Origin: Flavobacterium sp. CBA20B-1
GTDB taxonomy: Bacteria; Bacteroidota; Bacteroidia; Flavobacteriales; Flavobacteriaceae
Assembly (NCBI RefSeq): GCF_028473145.1
Contig: NZ_CP092370.1
Location: 2,542,001-2,606,000 of the forward strand
Length of the DNA: 64,000 bases
Reading direction: 5' to 3'
Below are positions 8,117-15,941 of this stretch, in pieces. The notes beneath the pieces were generated by a model. That model ran no database searches. It had not been told where the DNA came from and worked only from the letters and a program-made list of their open reading frames with translations. Position numbers and translations under genes: made by a program. Each line of letters begins with the position of its first letter. Position 1 is the first letter of the stretch.

Positions 8117-8725
8117 ATGAAAAAAATGGCAACTATATTAGTTTTTACGTCCTTATTCCTAATATTTGGATGTAAAAACGACAAATTAAGATTTGTACAA
8201 AAAAAATATACAGAAGACTCTTTAATATCCGAAGGGTACATGTTAGATACCCTACCAGTTGGATATTGGAAATCTTTTGATTTGCAAAAAAATCTTGTTG
8301 CTATTAGTGAATTTAAACTTATAAATAACCAAGTGTATTTGAATCAGGAAATAGTCTTTAATAAGCAAGGAGATACACTATATAATAAATCTAATTTTTT
8401 TACTTTTAAAGTTAAAACAGTCGATAAAGATAGTTTAATCGTAGAAATAAAATATGAGGGAGTAGTTGATGCCATATATAATGATGCCGAATCATACCCA
8501 ATGTTAGTTTATAACAATAGCATAAATGTTGATTTTAGTAATCTAAATAAACTAAAGTTGGATACTCTTATTTTTCATGACAACAAACTTCAGATACGCC
8601 TCCATAAAAACAGTGGGATAAGGGGAGTAATAAATGAAATGATGTTTTTGGAAAAGGGGATGGAGATAAGAAAAATATATATTGATTTTAATGATGAATA
8701 TCAGGATATTTCTGAGATTAGATAA
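8117..8725 (+). CDS. Orphan lipoprotein, putative immunity protein
   Basis: This 202-residue protein has a signal peptide with lipobox LIFGC (Cys19). The mature part contains GYWKSFDLQKNLVAISEF, resembling the G-x-W...F-D...G-x-L spacing of MORN-like/YwqK repeats, but only one or two units are convincing. The rest is beta-rich. There is no toxin gene directly upstream; it is bracketed by the island hairpin repeats on both sides (8073 and 8778). It is best read as an immunity gene that has lost its toxin. The function is inferred from context. Confidence 0.58.
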   Translation: MKKMATILVFTSLFLIFGCKNDKLRFVQKKYTEDSLISEGYMLDTLPVGYWKSFDLQKNLVAISEFKLINNQVYLNQEIVFNKQGDTLYNKSNFFTFKVKTVDKDSLIVEIKYEGVVDAIYNDAESYPMLVYNNSINVDFSNLNKLKLDTLIFHDNKLQIRLHKNSGIRGVINEMMFLEKGMEIRKIYIDFNDEYQDISEIR

Positions 8726-8770
8726 CCACCCGCTGCGCAAAGATTTTGTGTTAAAAACCTAAGACACTAC

Positions 8771-8850
8771 CCCGATGGCGCGGATTTGCAATCCGTGCTT
8801 TTAAAAACACAACAGCCTCTTTACACACGTATTGAGGCTGTTTTGTTATA
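8771..8850 (+). repeat. REP-like hairpin copy c plus repeated terminator T1
   Basis: The 9-3-9 hairpin GCGCGGATT/AATCCGTGC (8778-8798) is followed by a terminator (8811-8845) in which AACAGCCTC pairs with GAGGCTGTT and ends in TTTTG. The same pair of elements recurs at 11214, 13502 and 13782. The bases after T1 (TATAAAACACTTACTGCTG) recur after T3 at 13568. Confidence 0.82.
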
Positions 8851-8912
8851 AAACACTTACTGCTGTTGCACATTTAATAGTTTCGACTTTTATAAGGACG
8901 CAGTAAGTTATT

Positions 8913-10586
8913 GTGTTTTATGTTGGTAAAGTACAAACTCCCACCGCATCAGTAACCCATTGTATCGATGCAATCAACGAAATCATCAATAATTCGGCTA
9001 CAAGCTGTGAAGCATTAATTGCGGTAAACCAATATGTGTGTACACCGATTGATGAAAACAATCCGGGCAATGTTCCTGTAGATCCAACAGATCCAACATT
9101 AACACCCGGGCAACAGCAGCAGGCAGACTGTTTAACCGACTTGAATATTTTGGTAGCACAATTGGCTGTGCAGATTCAAAATGGGGAAGGATCGGCATTT
9201 TTTGAATGGTATCAGTGTATCAATGTATGCATAGAAAGAAACGATATAATTGATAGTTATGGCTGTTGGGAACGTTTTATACATGGCGATGGGGAATGGC
9301 CTTCAAATTGTAATATAGTTTTTGAACAATGCGGTTGCGAGGAACAACCTATCATCGGTGAAATTGATCTCTGTCCTGTATTGGCAATGATTTATATAGA
9401 CAACCACCTGCTACCTGATTTAAGCAATGCCTGTGAGGTGTTAAATTATGTGGAAGAAACCTATAAATGTGTACCTTTACCATCAGAACCAATTGACGAA
9501 CCTATCACACCAGAGGATGAAGACGACGATTGGGTTGATGGCGGCGGAAACACCGAGGATCCTGGAGAAGATTATGATGAAGAATTACGCAAACCAATTT
9601 GGTGGTACCATACCGACCATTTAGGCAGCAGTACATACCTGACAGACAACTTTGGACGCCCAAGTCATTATTACGAAACATTACCGTTTGGGGAGATGAT
9701 GGTAGAACACAACCAAAGTGCCAACCACCCGTCTGGTGTGGGTTACGACAACAAATGGAAATTTAATGGTAAAGAGTTAGACGACGCCACACAAATGTAT
9801 TATTACGGGGCACGTTATTACGACCCAAGAATTAGTATATTTGTATCTGTAGACCCACTGGCGGAGCAAACCATGACGCCTTATCAGTATGTAACCAATA
9901 ATCCTATTATGTTTACAGATCCTACGGGGATGACTGCAGAACCAGTATATGATGTAGAAGGAAATCATTTAGGGAATACTAAAGAAGGTTTTACAGGAGA
10001 TATAATTATTTACAATGGAGATAAAGACAAAAGCTTCTTTGAAAATATGACAGCAGAAGAGTTTATGAATCATGATGAAACTGTAAATGATGTTTTTTTA
10101 TTAGATAATGTTTCATCTGAAATTTCTGGAAAAGCAAAGTCTAAAATTTGGAATCATATTGTTTCCGCTCAAGATGGGAATTCATTTTTCGGAACGGAAT
10201 TTAAAATGAATAATATAATAGGTGGGATTCAGTATCAAGCTAGTTCAGATTTTGGTTGGATGACAGAATATACATTGAACGGTAATATTGGAAAAATATA
10301 TGGATCAGGAGAATATAGTTATGAAAGTACAGTAGAAAATATTCAATCATCTGTTATAATTCATGAATATATAACTCATATGCAGTACAAATTAGGTGAT
10401 GGCAGTAAAAGTCATAGAATGTCATATTGGTATGTGATGAATTCTGGTAAATTATGGAACTCAACTACTCAAAAGTACAAAGAATTTAATTGGCGCCAAT
10501 ACAATATATATAAAAACCAAGAGGTAAATGAAGGAAAAAGACCAAAACCTATTCCTCTCTATAATAGTGTATTTAAACTTTTTTAA
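8913..10586 (+). CDS. Orphan Rhs protein with HExxxH metallopeptidase-like tail
   Basis: The frame opens right after a stop at 8904-8906; GTG 8913 is the only plausible start and has no visible start signal, so this may be an untranslated Rhs 3' module. It has up to 557 residues. Residues 1-190 form a Cys-rich, poorly known region; 226-340 are the Rhs-repeat-associated core (YHTDHLGSSTYLTD, YYYGARYYDP, DPTGM). The tail (341-557) has VIIHEYITH (His484, Glu485, His489) and a later SHRMSYWYV, a layout seen in other Bacteroidota Rhs tails, suggesting a metal-binding effector domain. The tail is far more AT-rich than the core. A lipoprotein gene starts one base after the stop. Confidence 0.82.
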   Translation: MFYVGKVQTPTASVTHCIDAINEIINNSATSCEALIAVNQYVCTPIDENNPGNVPVDPTDPTLTPGQQQQADCLTDLNILVAQLAVQIQNGEGSAFFEWYQCINVCIERNDIIDSYGCWERFIHGDGEWPSNCNIVFEQCGCEEQPIIGEIDLCPVLAMIYIDNHLLPDLSNACEVLNYVEETYKCVPLPSEPIDEPITPEDEDDDWVDGGGNTEDPGEDYDEELRKPIWWYHTDHLGSSTYLTDNFGRPSHYYETLPFGEMMVEHNQSANHPSGVGYDNKWKFNGKELDDATQMYYYGARYYDPRISIFVSVDPLAEQTMTPYQYVTNNPIMFTDPTGMTAEPVYDVEGNHLGNTKEGFTGDIIIYNGDKDKSFFENMTAEEFMNHDETVNDVFLLDNVSSEISGKAKSKIWNHIVSAQDGNSFFGTEFKMNNIIGGIQYQASSDFGWMTEYTLNGNIGKIYGSGEYSYESTVENIQSSVIIHEYITHMQYKLGDGSKSHRMSYWYVMNSGKLWNSTTQKYKEFNWRQYNIYKNQEVNEGKRPKPIPLYNSVFKLF

Positions 10587-10587
10587 T

Positions 10588-11148
10588 ATGAAAAGAATAT
10601 TCCCTATATTATTTTTTTTTAGTATTTTCTGTAATTGTAATAAAGAATTACAGATTAATAAAGATGATATTATTGTTACTCATAATCTTACAGTGAATGA
10701 TTCTGTTTCGAATTTACCAAAAGAATTAGATTCAATAAATATTTCTTTTAGTATAAATAAATTTGAAGAATTTATTTTGCATATTGATAAAACAGATTAT
10801 ATTTTACATGATTTGAATAATAGTAAATGGTATAATGTAAATGTAATGAAAGATTCATTAGATAAATATATCCCTGATTTATTTATTTATGAAAAGATTA
10901 AACCTATAATTACAATATCTCAAAGTGATTACATAAGAAGTGAAAAATATAGTAGAATGGGTGTTTATAAATATTTTAATAATCAACCAAATATTCATTA
11001 TGAGATTTCTGTAAAAGGTGAAAATGTTAATGTTGAGTTTAGCCGAGAGTTTATTCAATTTAATAGTCTATTATTTTTTATTAGTAAATCTCCTTCAGAT
11101 ATAGAAAACCGATTAGATATTTTAAAAAGGTTTAAAAAGAATAGATAA
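10588..11148 (+). CDS. Putative immunity lipoprotein of the first Rhs module
   Basis: The gene starts one base after the Rhs stop, so it is almost certainly co-translated. It has 186 residues. The signal MKRIFPILFFFSIF is followed by a lipobox Cys at 15 or 17. The mature domain is beta-rich, AT-rich and unlike any family I know. Tight linkage to a variable Rhs tail is the standard toxin/immunity arrangement; a membrane-anchored periplasmic lipoprotein would neutralise a toxin acting in the periplasm. Role inferred. Confidence 0.68.
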   Translation: MKRIFPILFFFSIFCNCNKELQINKDDIIVTHNLTVNDSVSNLPKELDSINISFSINKFEEFILHIDKTDYILHDLNNSKWYNVNVMKDSLDKYIPDLFIYEKIKPIITISQSDYIRSEKYSRMGVYKYFNNQPNIHYEISVKGENVNVEFSREFIQFNSLLFFISKSPSDIENRLDILKRFKKNR

Positions 11149-11154
11149 GTTTAA

Positions 11155-11284
11155 CCCGATCGCGCGGATTTAACTTCGTTCCGTTCGGCTAAAGCCTCGG
11201 GTGTAACCCGATGGCGCGGATTTGTAATCCGTGCCTATAAAAACCAACAGCCTCATTACACATGTATTGAGGCTGTTTTGTTTT
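11155..11284 (+). repeat. REP-like hairpin copy d plus terminator T2
   Basis: A half repeat (11155-11175) and a CTTCGTTCCGTTCGGCTAAA insert precede a full hairpin at 11214-11234 (stem GCGCGGATT/AATCCGTGC, loop TGT). Terminator T2 follows at 11246-11282 (AACAGCCTC pairing with GAGGCTGTT). The following AAAGTTTGTGGTAAAAGC recurs after T4 at 13896. Confidence 0.8.
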
Positions 11285-11292
11285 AAAAGTTT

Positions 11293-12798
11293 GTGGTAAA
11301 AGCAAAACGCCAGGCTGGTAAAGAATGCGGCTGTATTAGAGACGAAGAAGAAGAAATGCAGATTTGTGCCGAAGATTGCGCAAATCCACAAGCAAGCGAA
11401 TGTTATGAATATTATGCTCAAACCGGTGTTTGGATGGACGGTTGCGAGCAAATAATGATAGATTGTGGTTGTTTGGAAGACGATGGTTCTAATAATGAGT
11501 TAGACTGTTTTCAACAAGCGTTAAACTACATACGGGTAAACCTAACGTTTGAGCCAAACAATGCCTGTGCGGTATTAGATTATGTGCTTACAAATTTCAA
11601 TTGTTCACCAAAAGAAACTGTAAGGCCAGATACGCCAGAGTTTTTCCCTGATTTGGATTTGCCAACACCCCATCCGGAAAGTAACGATGATTTACCTGGC
11701 GAAGATGGACCATACCGCGAAGAAGAACGCAAGCCAATTTGGTGGTACCATACCGACCATTTAGGCAGTAGTACATACCTAACAGACAACTTTGGACGCC
11801 CGAGCCATTACTACGAAACACTGCCGTTTGGGGAGATGATTGTGGAGCATAACCAAAGTGCCAACCACCCGTCTGGTGTGGGCTACGACAACAAGTTTAA
11901 GTTCAACGGAAAAGAATTAGACGATGCCACACAAATGTATTATTACGGCGCACGTTATTATGACCCAAGAATTAGTATATTTGTAAGTGTGGATCCGCTG
12001 GCGGAAGACTTTGTAGGTTGGACACCATATCATTACGTACATAACAATCCAATAAATTTAATTGACCCAACTGGTATGAGTGCTGTATACGGAGAAGGTG
12101 GCCCGAAAAATAGAGATGGTTACTCATTCGTAAATTATAAACCGGGGAGTGATATAGGAACAATGGCTGTAATCCCAAGTAACTATAACTCTGATTCTGC
12201 ATTTTCTATGGATTATAATAATGCTAAACAATCAGGTACACCTATTATGTTGGTTGATGATATTTCAGGTTTCTCTAAAGGACTATCACAATTAAAAACA
12301 GATGGTTCTGATGTTGGAACATTTGCCTTGACTTCTCACGGAAATTCTGGTTCTTTTAGTATTGGCAGTACTAAAGTAAATAATAAGAATAGTTCTTCAA
12401 CTTTAAGTGCCTTAGGTGATAAGTTAAGTGGAAAAAATTTAGTTGTTTTAGCATGTAATACTGGCAGAGGGGATGAAGGAGCTGAACTAACTCAAAGTAT
12501 GTCCAAGCAGTTAGATGCTAGGGTAATAACTTCTCAGCATTTATTGATCGGCGGGTATAGATTTAATGGAGGTGAGAATATGTTGAAAAGTTTAAATCCT
12601 AAAGATAGTGAGACAATGAATAGTTTTACAGTGTCCGCACGGGGTCAACAATCGAGAACTGTTTTTAACTTGTCTATGAATAAAAATGATAAAAGTCCAA
12701 GTTACAGTAGGAGTGATACGAATAGAACTTTTAAGAATAGTTATCGAGCTGTGAAAAAAGGATTTAATTTAGGTAGTCAAAATAATTTTATAAGATGA
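11293..12798 (+). CDS. Orphan Rhs protein with caspase/CHAT-like tail
   Basis: The frame opens after a stop at 11284-11286; GTG 11293 is the first start codon. It has 501 residues. Residues 1-110 are Cys-rich with the same Cys pattern as the first module (CGC, DCF, NACAVLDYV). The Rhs core spans 146-262 and ends in DPTGM. The tail (263-501) contains TFALTSHGNSGSF (His349) and, 39 residues later, LVVLACNTGRGDEGAEL (Cys388). A His-Gly then a Cys at the end of a hydrophobic strand is the dyad layout of clan CD (caspase, CHAT, C80) peptidases, so a protease effector is likely. The stop overlaps the next gene by 4 bases. Confidence 0.83.
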   Translation: MVKAKRQAGKECGCIRDEEEEMQICAEDCANPQASECYEYYAQTGVWMDGCEQIMIDCGCLEDDGSNNELDCFQQALNYIRVNLTFEPNNACAVLDYVLTNFNCSPKETVRPDTPEFFPDLDLPTPHPESNDDLPGEDGPYREEERKPIWWYHTDHLGSSTYLTDNFGRPSHYYETLPFGEMIVEHNQSANHPSGVGYDNKFKFNGKELDDATQMYYYGARYYDPRISIFVSVDPLAEDFVGWTPYHYVHNNPINLIDPTGMSAVYGEGGPKNRDGYSFVNYKPGSDIGTMAVIPSNYNSDSAFSMDYNNAKQSGTPIMLVDDISGFSKGLSQLKTDGSDVGTFALTSHGNSGSFSIGSTKVNNKNSSSTLSALGDKLSGKNLVVLACNTGRGDEGAELTQSMSKQLDARVITSQHLLIGGYRFNGGENMLKSLNPKDSETMNSFTVSARGQQSRTVFNLSMNKNDKSPSYSRSDTNRTFKNSYRAVKKGFNLGSQNNFIR

Positions 12799-13457
12799 TA
12801 AAATATATGCTTCGTTATTTTTTTATATTATTTTTATTTAGTTGTGCTAATCAGCTAAATGATTTAAAGACATTTGAGTATAAAAGTATGCAAATGTCAA
12901 AACCTAAAATAATTTTAGACAAAACTGCTTGGGTTGAACCAATTACTTTAAATAGTAATAACATTATTATTAATGCAATATTGGATGGAAAAAAAACAAA
13001 GCGGGTTTTTGAAAAAAAGGATGATTATTGGTATTCTGAACTTAATTATAGACATAATCCCGTCAAAGGGACTGGTCATGAATTATATGAAGTTTATCAA
13101 AAGTACTATATTTATTCAGAATATATAATAAAGGAATTTAGAGATTCAAATGGATCAGAAAAAGTTATTTATCTTGATTTACTGAAAAATGAAATTTATT
13201 ATTTCAGAAATTTTAATAAAAATACTTTTGATTTAAAATTAGCATTGTTAGGAGATTATAAAAAAAATTTTTTTTTTATAAAAGGTGAAGAACTATACAA
13301 AAAGCAAATTAGTTTTAGTAAAGGCATTAGTACCGGTGAATCTGTTGAAGTGGTTTATGGATATTCAGGAGAAGATATTTTTTTTATTTTTGATTTAGAT
13401 GAATATAAAATAGGTGATAATTCTTCAGGTTATATGGAAATATTTAGTAATAAATAA
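12795..13457 (+). CDS. Putative immunity lipoprotein of the second Rhs module
   Basis: The ATGA overlap with the Rhs stop implies translational coupling. It has 220 residues, with lipobox LFLFSC (Cys17) after a short signal. The mature part is rich in Lys, Tyr, Phe and Asn and predicted mostly beta; no known family. Placement directly behind the caspase-like tail makes it the natural inhibitor of that effector. Role inferred from position; lipoprotein nature is read from sequence. Confidence 0.68.
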   Translation: MIKYMLRYFFILFLFSCANQLNDLKTFEYKSMQMSKPKIILDKTAWVEPITLNSNNIIINAILDGKKTKRVFEKKDDYWYSELNYRHNPVKGTGHELYEVYQKYYIYSEYIIKEFRDSNGSEKVIYLDLLKNEIYYFRNFNKNTFDLKLALLGDYKKNFFFIKGEELYKKQISFSKGISTGESVEVVYGYSGEDIFFIFDLDEYKIGDNSSGYMEIFSNK

Positions 13458-13460
13458 GCC

Positions 13461-13570
13461 ACACGCTGGCGCGGGCATCTTGCCCGTGCAATAACCCGAT
13501 GGCGCGGATTTGCAATCCGTGCTTTTAAAACCAACAGCCTCTTTACACACGTATTGAGGCTGTTTTAGTA
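13461..13570 (+). repeat. Two REP-like hairpins (e, f) plus terminator T3
   Basis: Copy e at 13469-13489 has stem GCGCGGGCA paired with TGCCCGTGC around TCT. Copy f at 13502-13522 has GCGCGGATT/AATCCGTGC around TGC. They have identical geometry but different paired bases in the inner stem. Terminator T3 follows at 13533-13567. Confidence 0.8.
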
Positions 13571-13895
13571 TAAAACACTTTACTGCTGTTGCACATAAAA
13601 TAGTTTGTTTTATAGTTGCAACGCATTAGAAAGCGTTTGTTTAAGTTTAAAATGATACACCGTATTGTTTATAAAATATTCATTTTAGGGTTAAACCATT
13701 TTTTAATGATTTATTAGTTAAGAATTAAGGGGCAGTCCGTTTTAGCCTGACCCCAATCGCTCGGATTTGTAATCCCCGATCGCGCGGATTTGCAATCCGT
13801 GCCTATAAAAACCCGCTGCGCAAAGTCTCACGATTTTGAGCAACATTAAAAACCAACAGCCTCTTTACACACGTATTGAGGCTGTTTTGTTATAA
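13571..13895 (+). other. Island tail: repeat remnants, hairpins and terminator T4
   Basis: There is no gene. The first 60 bases repeat the sequence after T1 (TATAAAACACTT, ACTGCTGTTGCACA). A half repeat lies at 13759-13775, a full hairpin at 13782-13802 and terminator T4 at 13854-13890. CCCGCTGCGCAAAG near 13811 also occurs near 8730. It appears to be the remains of one or two further modules. Confidence 0.65.
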
Positions 13896-13970
13896 AAGTT
13901 TGTGGTAAAAGCAAAACCCCCACTACCAGTTGTTTCTTATCAAAATTTAAAATATCTATCATCAAAATAG
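13896..13970 (+). pseudogene. Stub of a third Rhs module
   Basis: After T4 the frame KFVVKAKPPLPVVSYQNL matches the opening KFVVKAKRQ of the second Rhs gene base for base over about 20 bases, then ends in TAG at 13968-13970. Only the first few codons of a module survive. Confidence 0.55.
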
Positions 13971-14015
13971 GTTTTTGCGAACATTTGTTGGTTTTTAAAC
14001 TATAAATAAGCGTTA

Positions 14016-14047
14016 AAAAGGCGGTAATTACACCGTCTTTTTTTATT
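14016..14047 (+). terminator. Terminator at the right border of the island
   Basis: GGCGGT pairs with ACCGTC (one G-T pair) and is followed by seven T. It separates the island from the oxidase assembly genes. Confidence 0.65.
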
Positions 14048-14051
14048 TTTG
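14044..14051 (+). promoter_or_regulatory. -7 box for the oxidase assembly genes
   Basis: TATTTTTG fits TAnnTTTG, 15 bases before ATG 14066 and overlapping the T-run of the border terminator. The assembly genes thus seem to have their own promoter despite separation from the oxidase genes. Confidence 0.5.
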
Positions 14052-14065
14052 TAAAAATTTTCACC

Positions 14066-14728
14066 ATGAAAAAATTACTGCTCTTGGTAGCACTTTTTAT
14101 AGTACCCATTGTTGCATATTTGTTTTTTGCATCGGGTGTAAATTCTTTTATAAAACTACCTGTTGTCACCGAAAAAATTGCAGAACTTCCTTCAAACTGG
14201 CAACCTCTTTCGGAAAATCCTGTGCAACTAAAAAATAAAATCACCATTTTGGGTTTTCCCGGAACCGATATAAAATATGTGGAAGGCAATATCACCAATT
14301 TAGCCCATAAAATTTATGACCGCAATAAAGATTTTGTAGATTTTCAGGTGGTTATGATTGCTCCAAAAGGCACTGAGGAAGGCATTAACAAGTTGAACCA
14401 GCAATTAGGCGTAAACATTGATCTAAAAAATTGGTACTATGTGATGGCAGATGCCAACGAAATCGAGCAATACCACAAACAATTGGGTTTGGTGGGTGGT
14501 TTAGATGATAAATACGGAACCTCGAACGTTTATATTATCGATAAAGAATTGAACTTACGCGGACGAAAAGGCAAAAACAAAAAAGGTGAAGAAGAGTATC
14601 GCGAAGGATACAACACCATTTCGGCAGCCGACTTGCACAATGAAATGGCAGACGATGTAAAGGTGATTTTAGCTGAATACCGCTTAGCCTTAAAGAAAAA
14701 TAATAGAATTGATAACGTAACCAATTAA
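14066..14728 (+). CDS. Membrane-anchored thioredoxin-like protein next to SCO
   Basis: This 220-residue protein has one N-terminal membrane anchor (about 4-24) and a periplasmic domain containing ITILGFPGTDI and VYIIDKELNLRGRK, strands that match a thioredoxin-like/SCO-like fold. It lacks the CxxxC copper site. It regularly accompanies SCO genes in flavobacteria. It sits 2 bases before the SCO gene and probably assists oxidase assembly, but no biochemical role is established. Confidence 0.7.
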   Translation: MKKLLLLVALFIVPIVAYLFFASGVNSFIKLPVVTEKIAELPSNWQPLSENPVQLKNKITILGFPGTDIKYVEGNITNLAHKIYDRNKDFVDFQVVMIAPKGTEEGINKLNQQLGVNIDLKNWYYVMADANEIEQYHKQLGLVGGLDDKYGTSNVYIIDKELNLRGRKGKNKKGEEEYREGYNTISAADLHNEMADDVKVILAEYRLALKKNNRIDNVTN

Positions 14729-14730
14729 TC

Positions 14731-15399
14731 ATGAAAAAAAACTATGCATACATTTGGATTTCACTGGTGGTTTTAGTTTTTGGTATTTACTTTGTGCCAA
14801 AAATCGTAAACCGCTTTAAAGACGCATCGGTTGTAGAAAGCGACCGTTTAAATGTGGCAAACCGAAATGATTTGCTAGAAGTGGGCAAAGCACCTGCTTT
14901 TTCATTCACCAATCAAAACAAGGAAACCATTACCAACAAAGATTATGATGGAAAGGTTTATTTGGTGGAATTTTTCTTTTCTACCTGTCCCACTATTTGT
15001 CCCATAATGAATGAAAATATGGTGAAGTTGCAAAACGAATTTCAGAAAGAAGAGCGCTTTGGAATTGTATCAATAACTATTGACCCGGAAACAGATACGC
15101 CCGAAAATTTGAAAGAACACGCGCAGTTTTTAGGTGCTACAATGAAAAACTGGCATTTTTTAACAGGAAAAGAAGACGATATTTTTGCCTTGTCGCGTAA
15201 ATTTAATTTATATGTTGGCAGAAATAGCGATGCTCCAGGCGGTTTTGAACATTCAGGCTTGTTTGCTTTGATTGACAAAAACGGAATGATTCGTTCAAGG
15301 GATATCAGTATAAACGGTGATTTTCCGTATTATGATGGAACCAACGAAGAAGGCTTAAAAATGCTTAAAGAAGATATTCAACAATTAATTAAAGAATAA
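14731..15399 (+). CDS. SCO family copper chaperone for cytochrome oxidase
   Basis: SCO1/SenC proteins deliver copper to, or reduce, the CuA site of cytochrome c oxidase from the periplasmic side. The 222 residues include an N-terminal anchor (about 5-23), the copper site STCPTICP (Cys86, Cys90) and the distal His in GGFEHSGLFALIDKNG. SITIDPETDTPENL is a further family signature. Its stop overlaps the next start by one base. Confidence 0.95.
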   Translation: MKKNYAYIWISLVVLVFGIYFVPKIVNRFKDASVVESDRLNVANRNDLLEVGKAPAFSFTNQNKETITNKDYDGKVYLVEFFFSTCPTICPIMNENMVKLQNEFQKEERFGIVSITIDPETDTPENLKEHAQFLGATMKNWHFLTGKEDDIFALSRKFNLYVGRNSDAPGGFEHSGLFALIDKNGMIRSRDISINGDFPYYDGTNEEGLKMLKEDIQQLIKE

Positions 15400-15941
15400 T
15401 GGAAAGCGCACAAATTGAAAAAAAATACAGCATTTGGATTTGGATCTTGTCTATTGCCATTCCGGTTGTTGTAGCTGTTTTATTCAGTGTAAACCTACAC
15501 GATTTGGGTTACAACGTGAAACCACTCACTTTTTTACCACCAATTTATGCAACTATAAACGGGATTACAGCTGTGTTGCTCGTTTATGCTGTGCGTGCTA
15601 TTAAAAAAGGAAATCAATCTTTGCATGAACGTTTAATAAAAATATGCATTGGCTGTTCGGTTGCTTTTTTGGCAATGTATGTGGCATATCACATGACATC
15701 TGTAGAAACTAAATTTGGCGGGGAAGGTGCATTAAGATACCTTTACTTTTTTATTTTAATTACTCACATTCTTTTATCCATCATCATTATTCCATTTGTG
15801 TTGGTAACTTTTGTGCGTGGTATTGCAGGTGCATATCAGCGGCACAAAAAATTGGCACGCATCACCTATCCCATGTGGTTGTATGTGGCTGTTACCGGCG
15901 TAATTGTATATTTAATGATTGCTCCGTATTATGTTCAGTAA
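15399..15941 (+). CDS. DUF420 membrane protein (oxidase assembly, CtaM-like)
   Basis: This 180-residue protein has five hydrophobic segments. LPPIYATINGITAVLL, HERLIKICIG and the late HKKLARITYPMWLYVAVTGVIVYLM are DUF420 hallmarks. Family members (CtaM in Firmicutes) are needed for assembly of heme-copper oxidases. It is translationally coupled to the SCO gene. Confidence 0.92.
   Translation: MESAQIEKKYSIWIWILSIAIPVVVAVLFSVNLHDLGYNVKPLTFLPPIYATINGITAVLLVYAVRAIKKGNQSLHERLIKICIGCSVAFLAMYVAYHMTSVETKFGGEGALRYLYFFILITHILLSIIIIPFVLVTFVRGIAGAYQRHKKLARITYPMWLYVAVTGVIVYLMIAPYYVQ

Noticed and set aside
7850..13810. Regularly recurring repeats considered as a CRISPR array
   Set aside because: Repeats are short, in both orientations, hundreds to thousands of bases apart and no cas genes are present.
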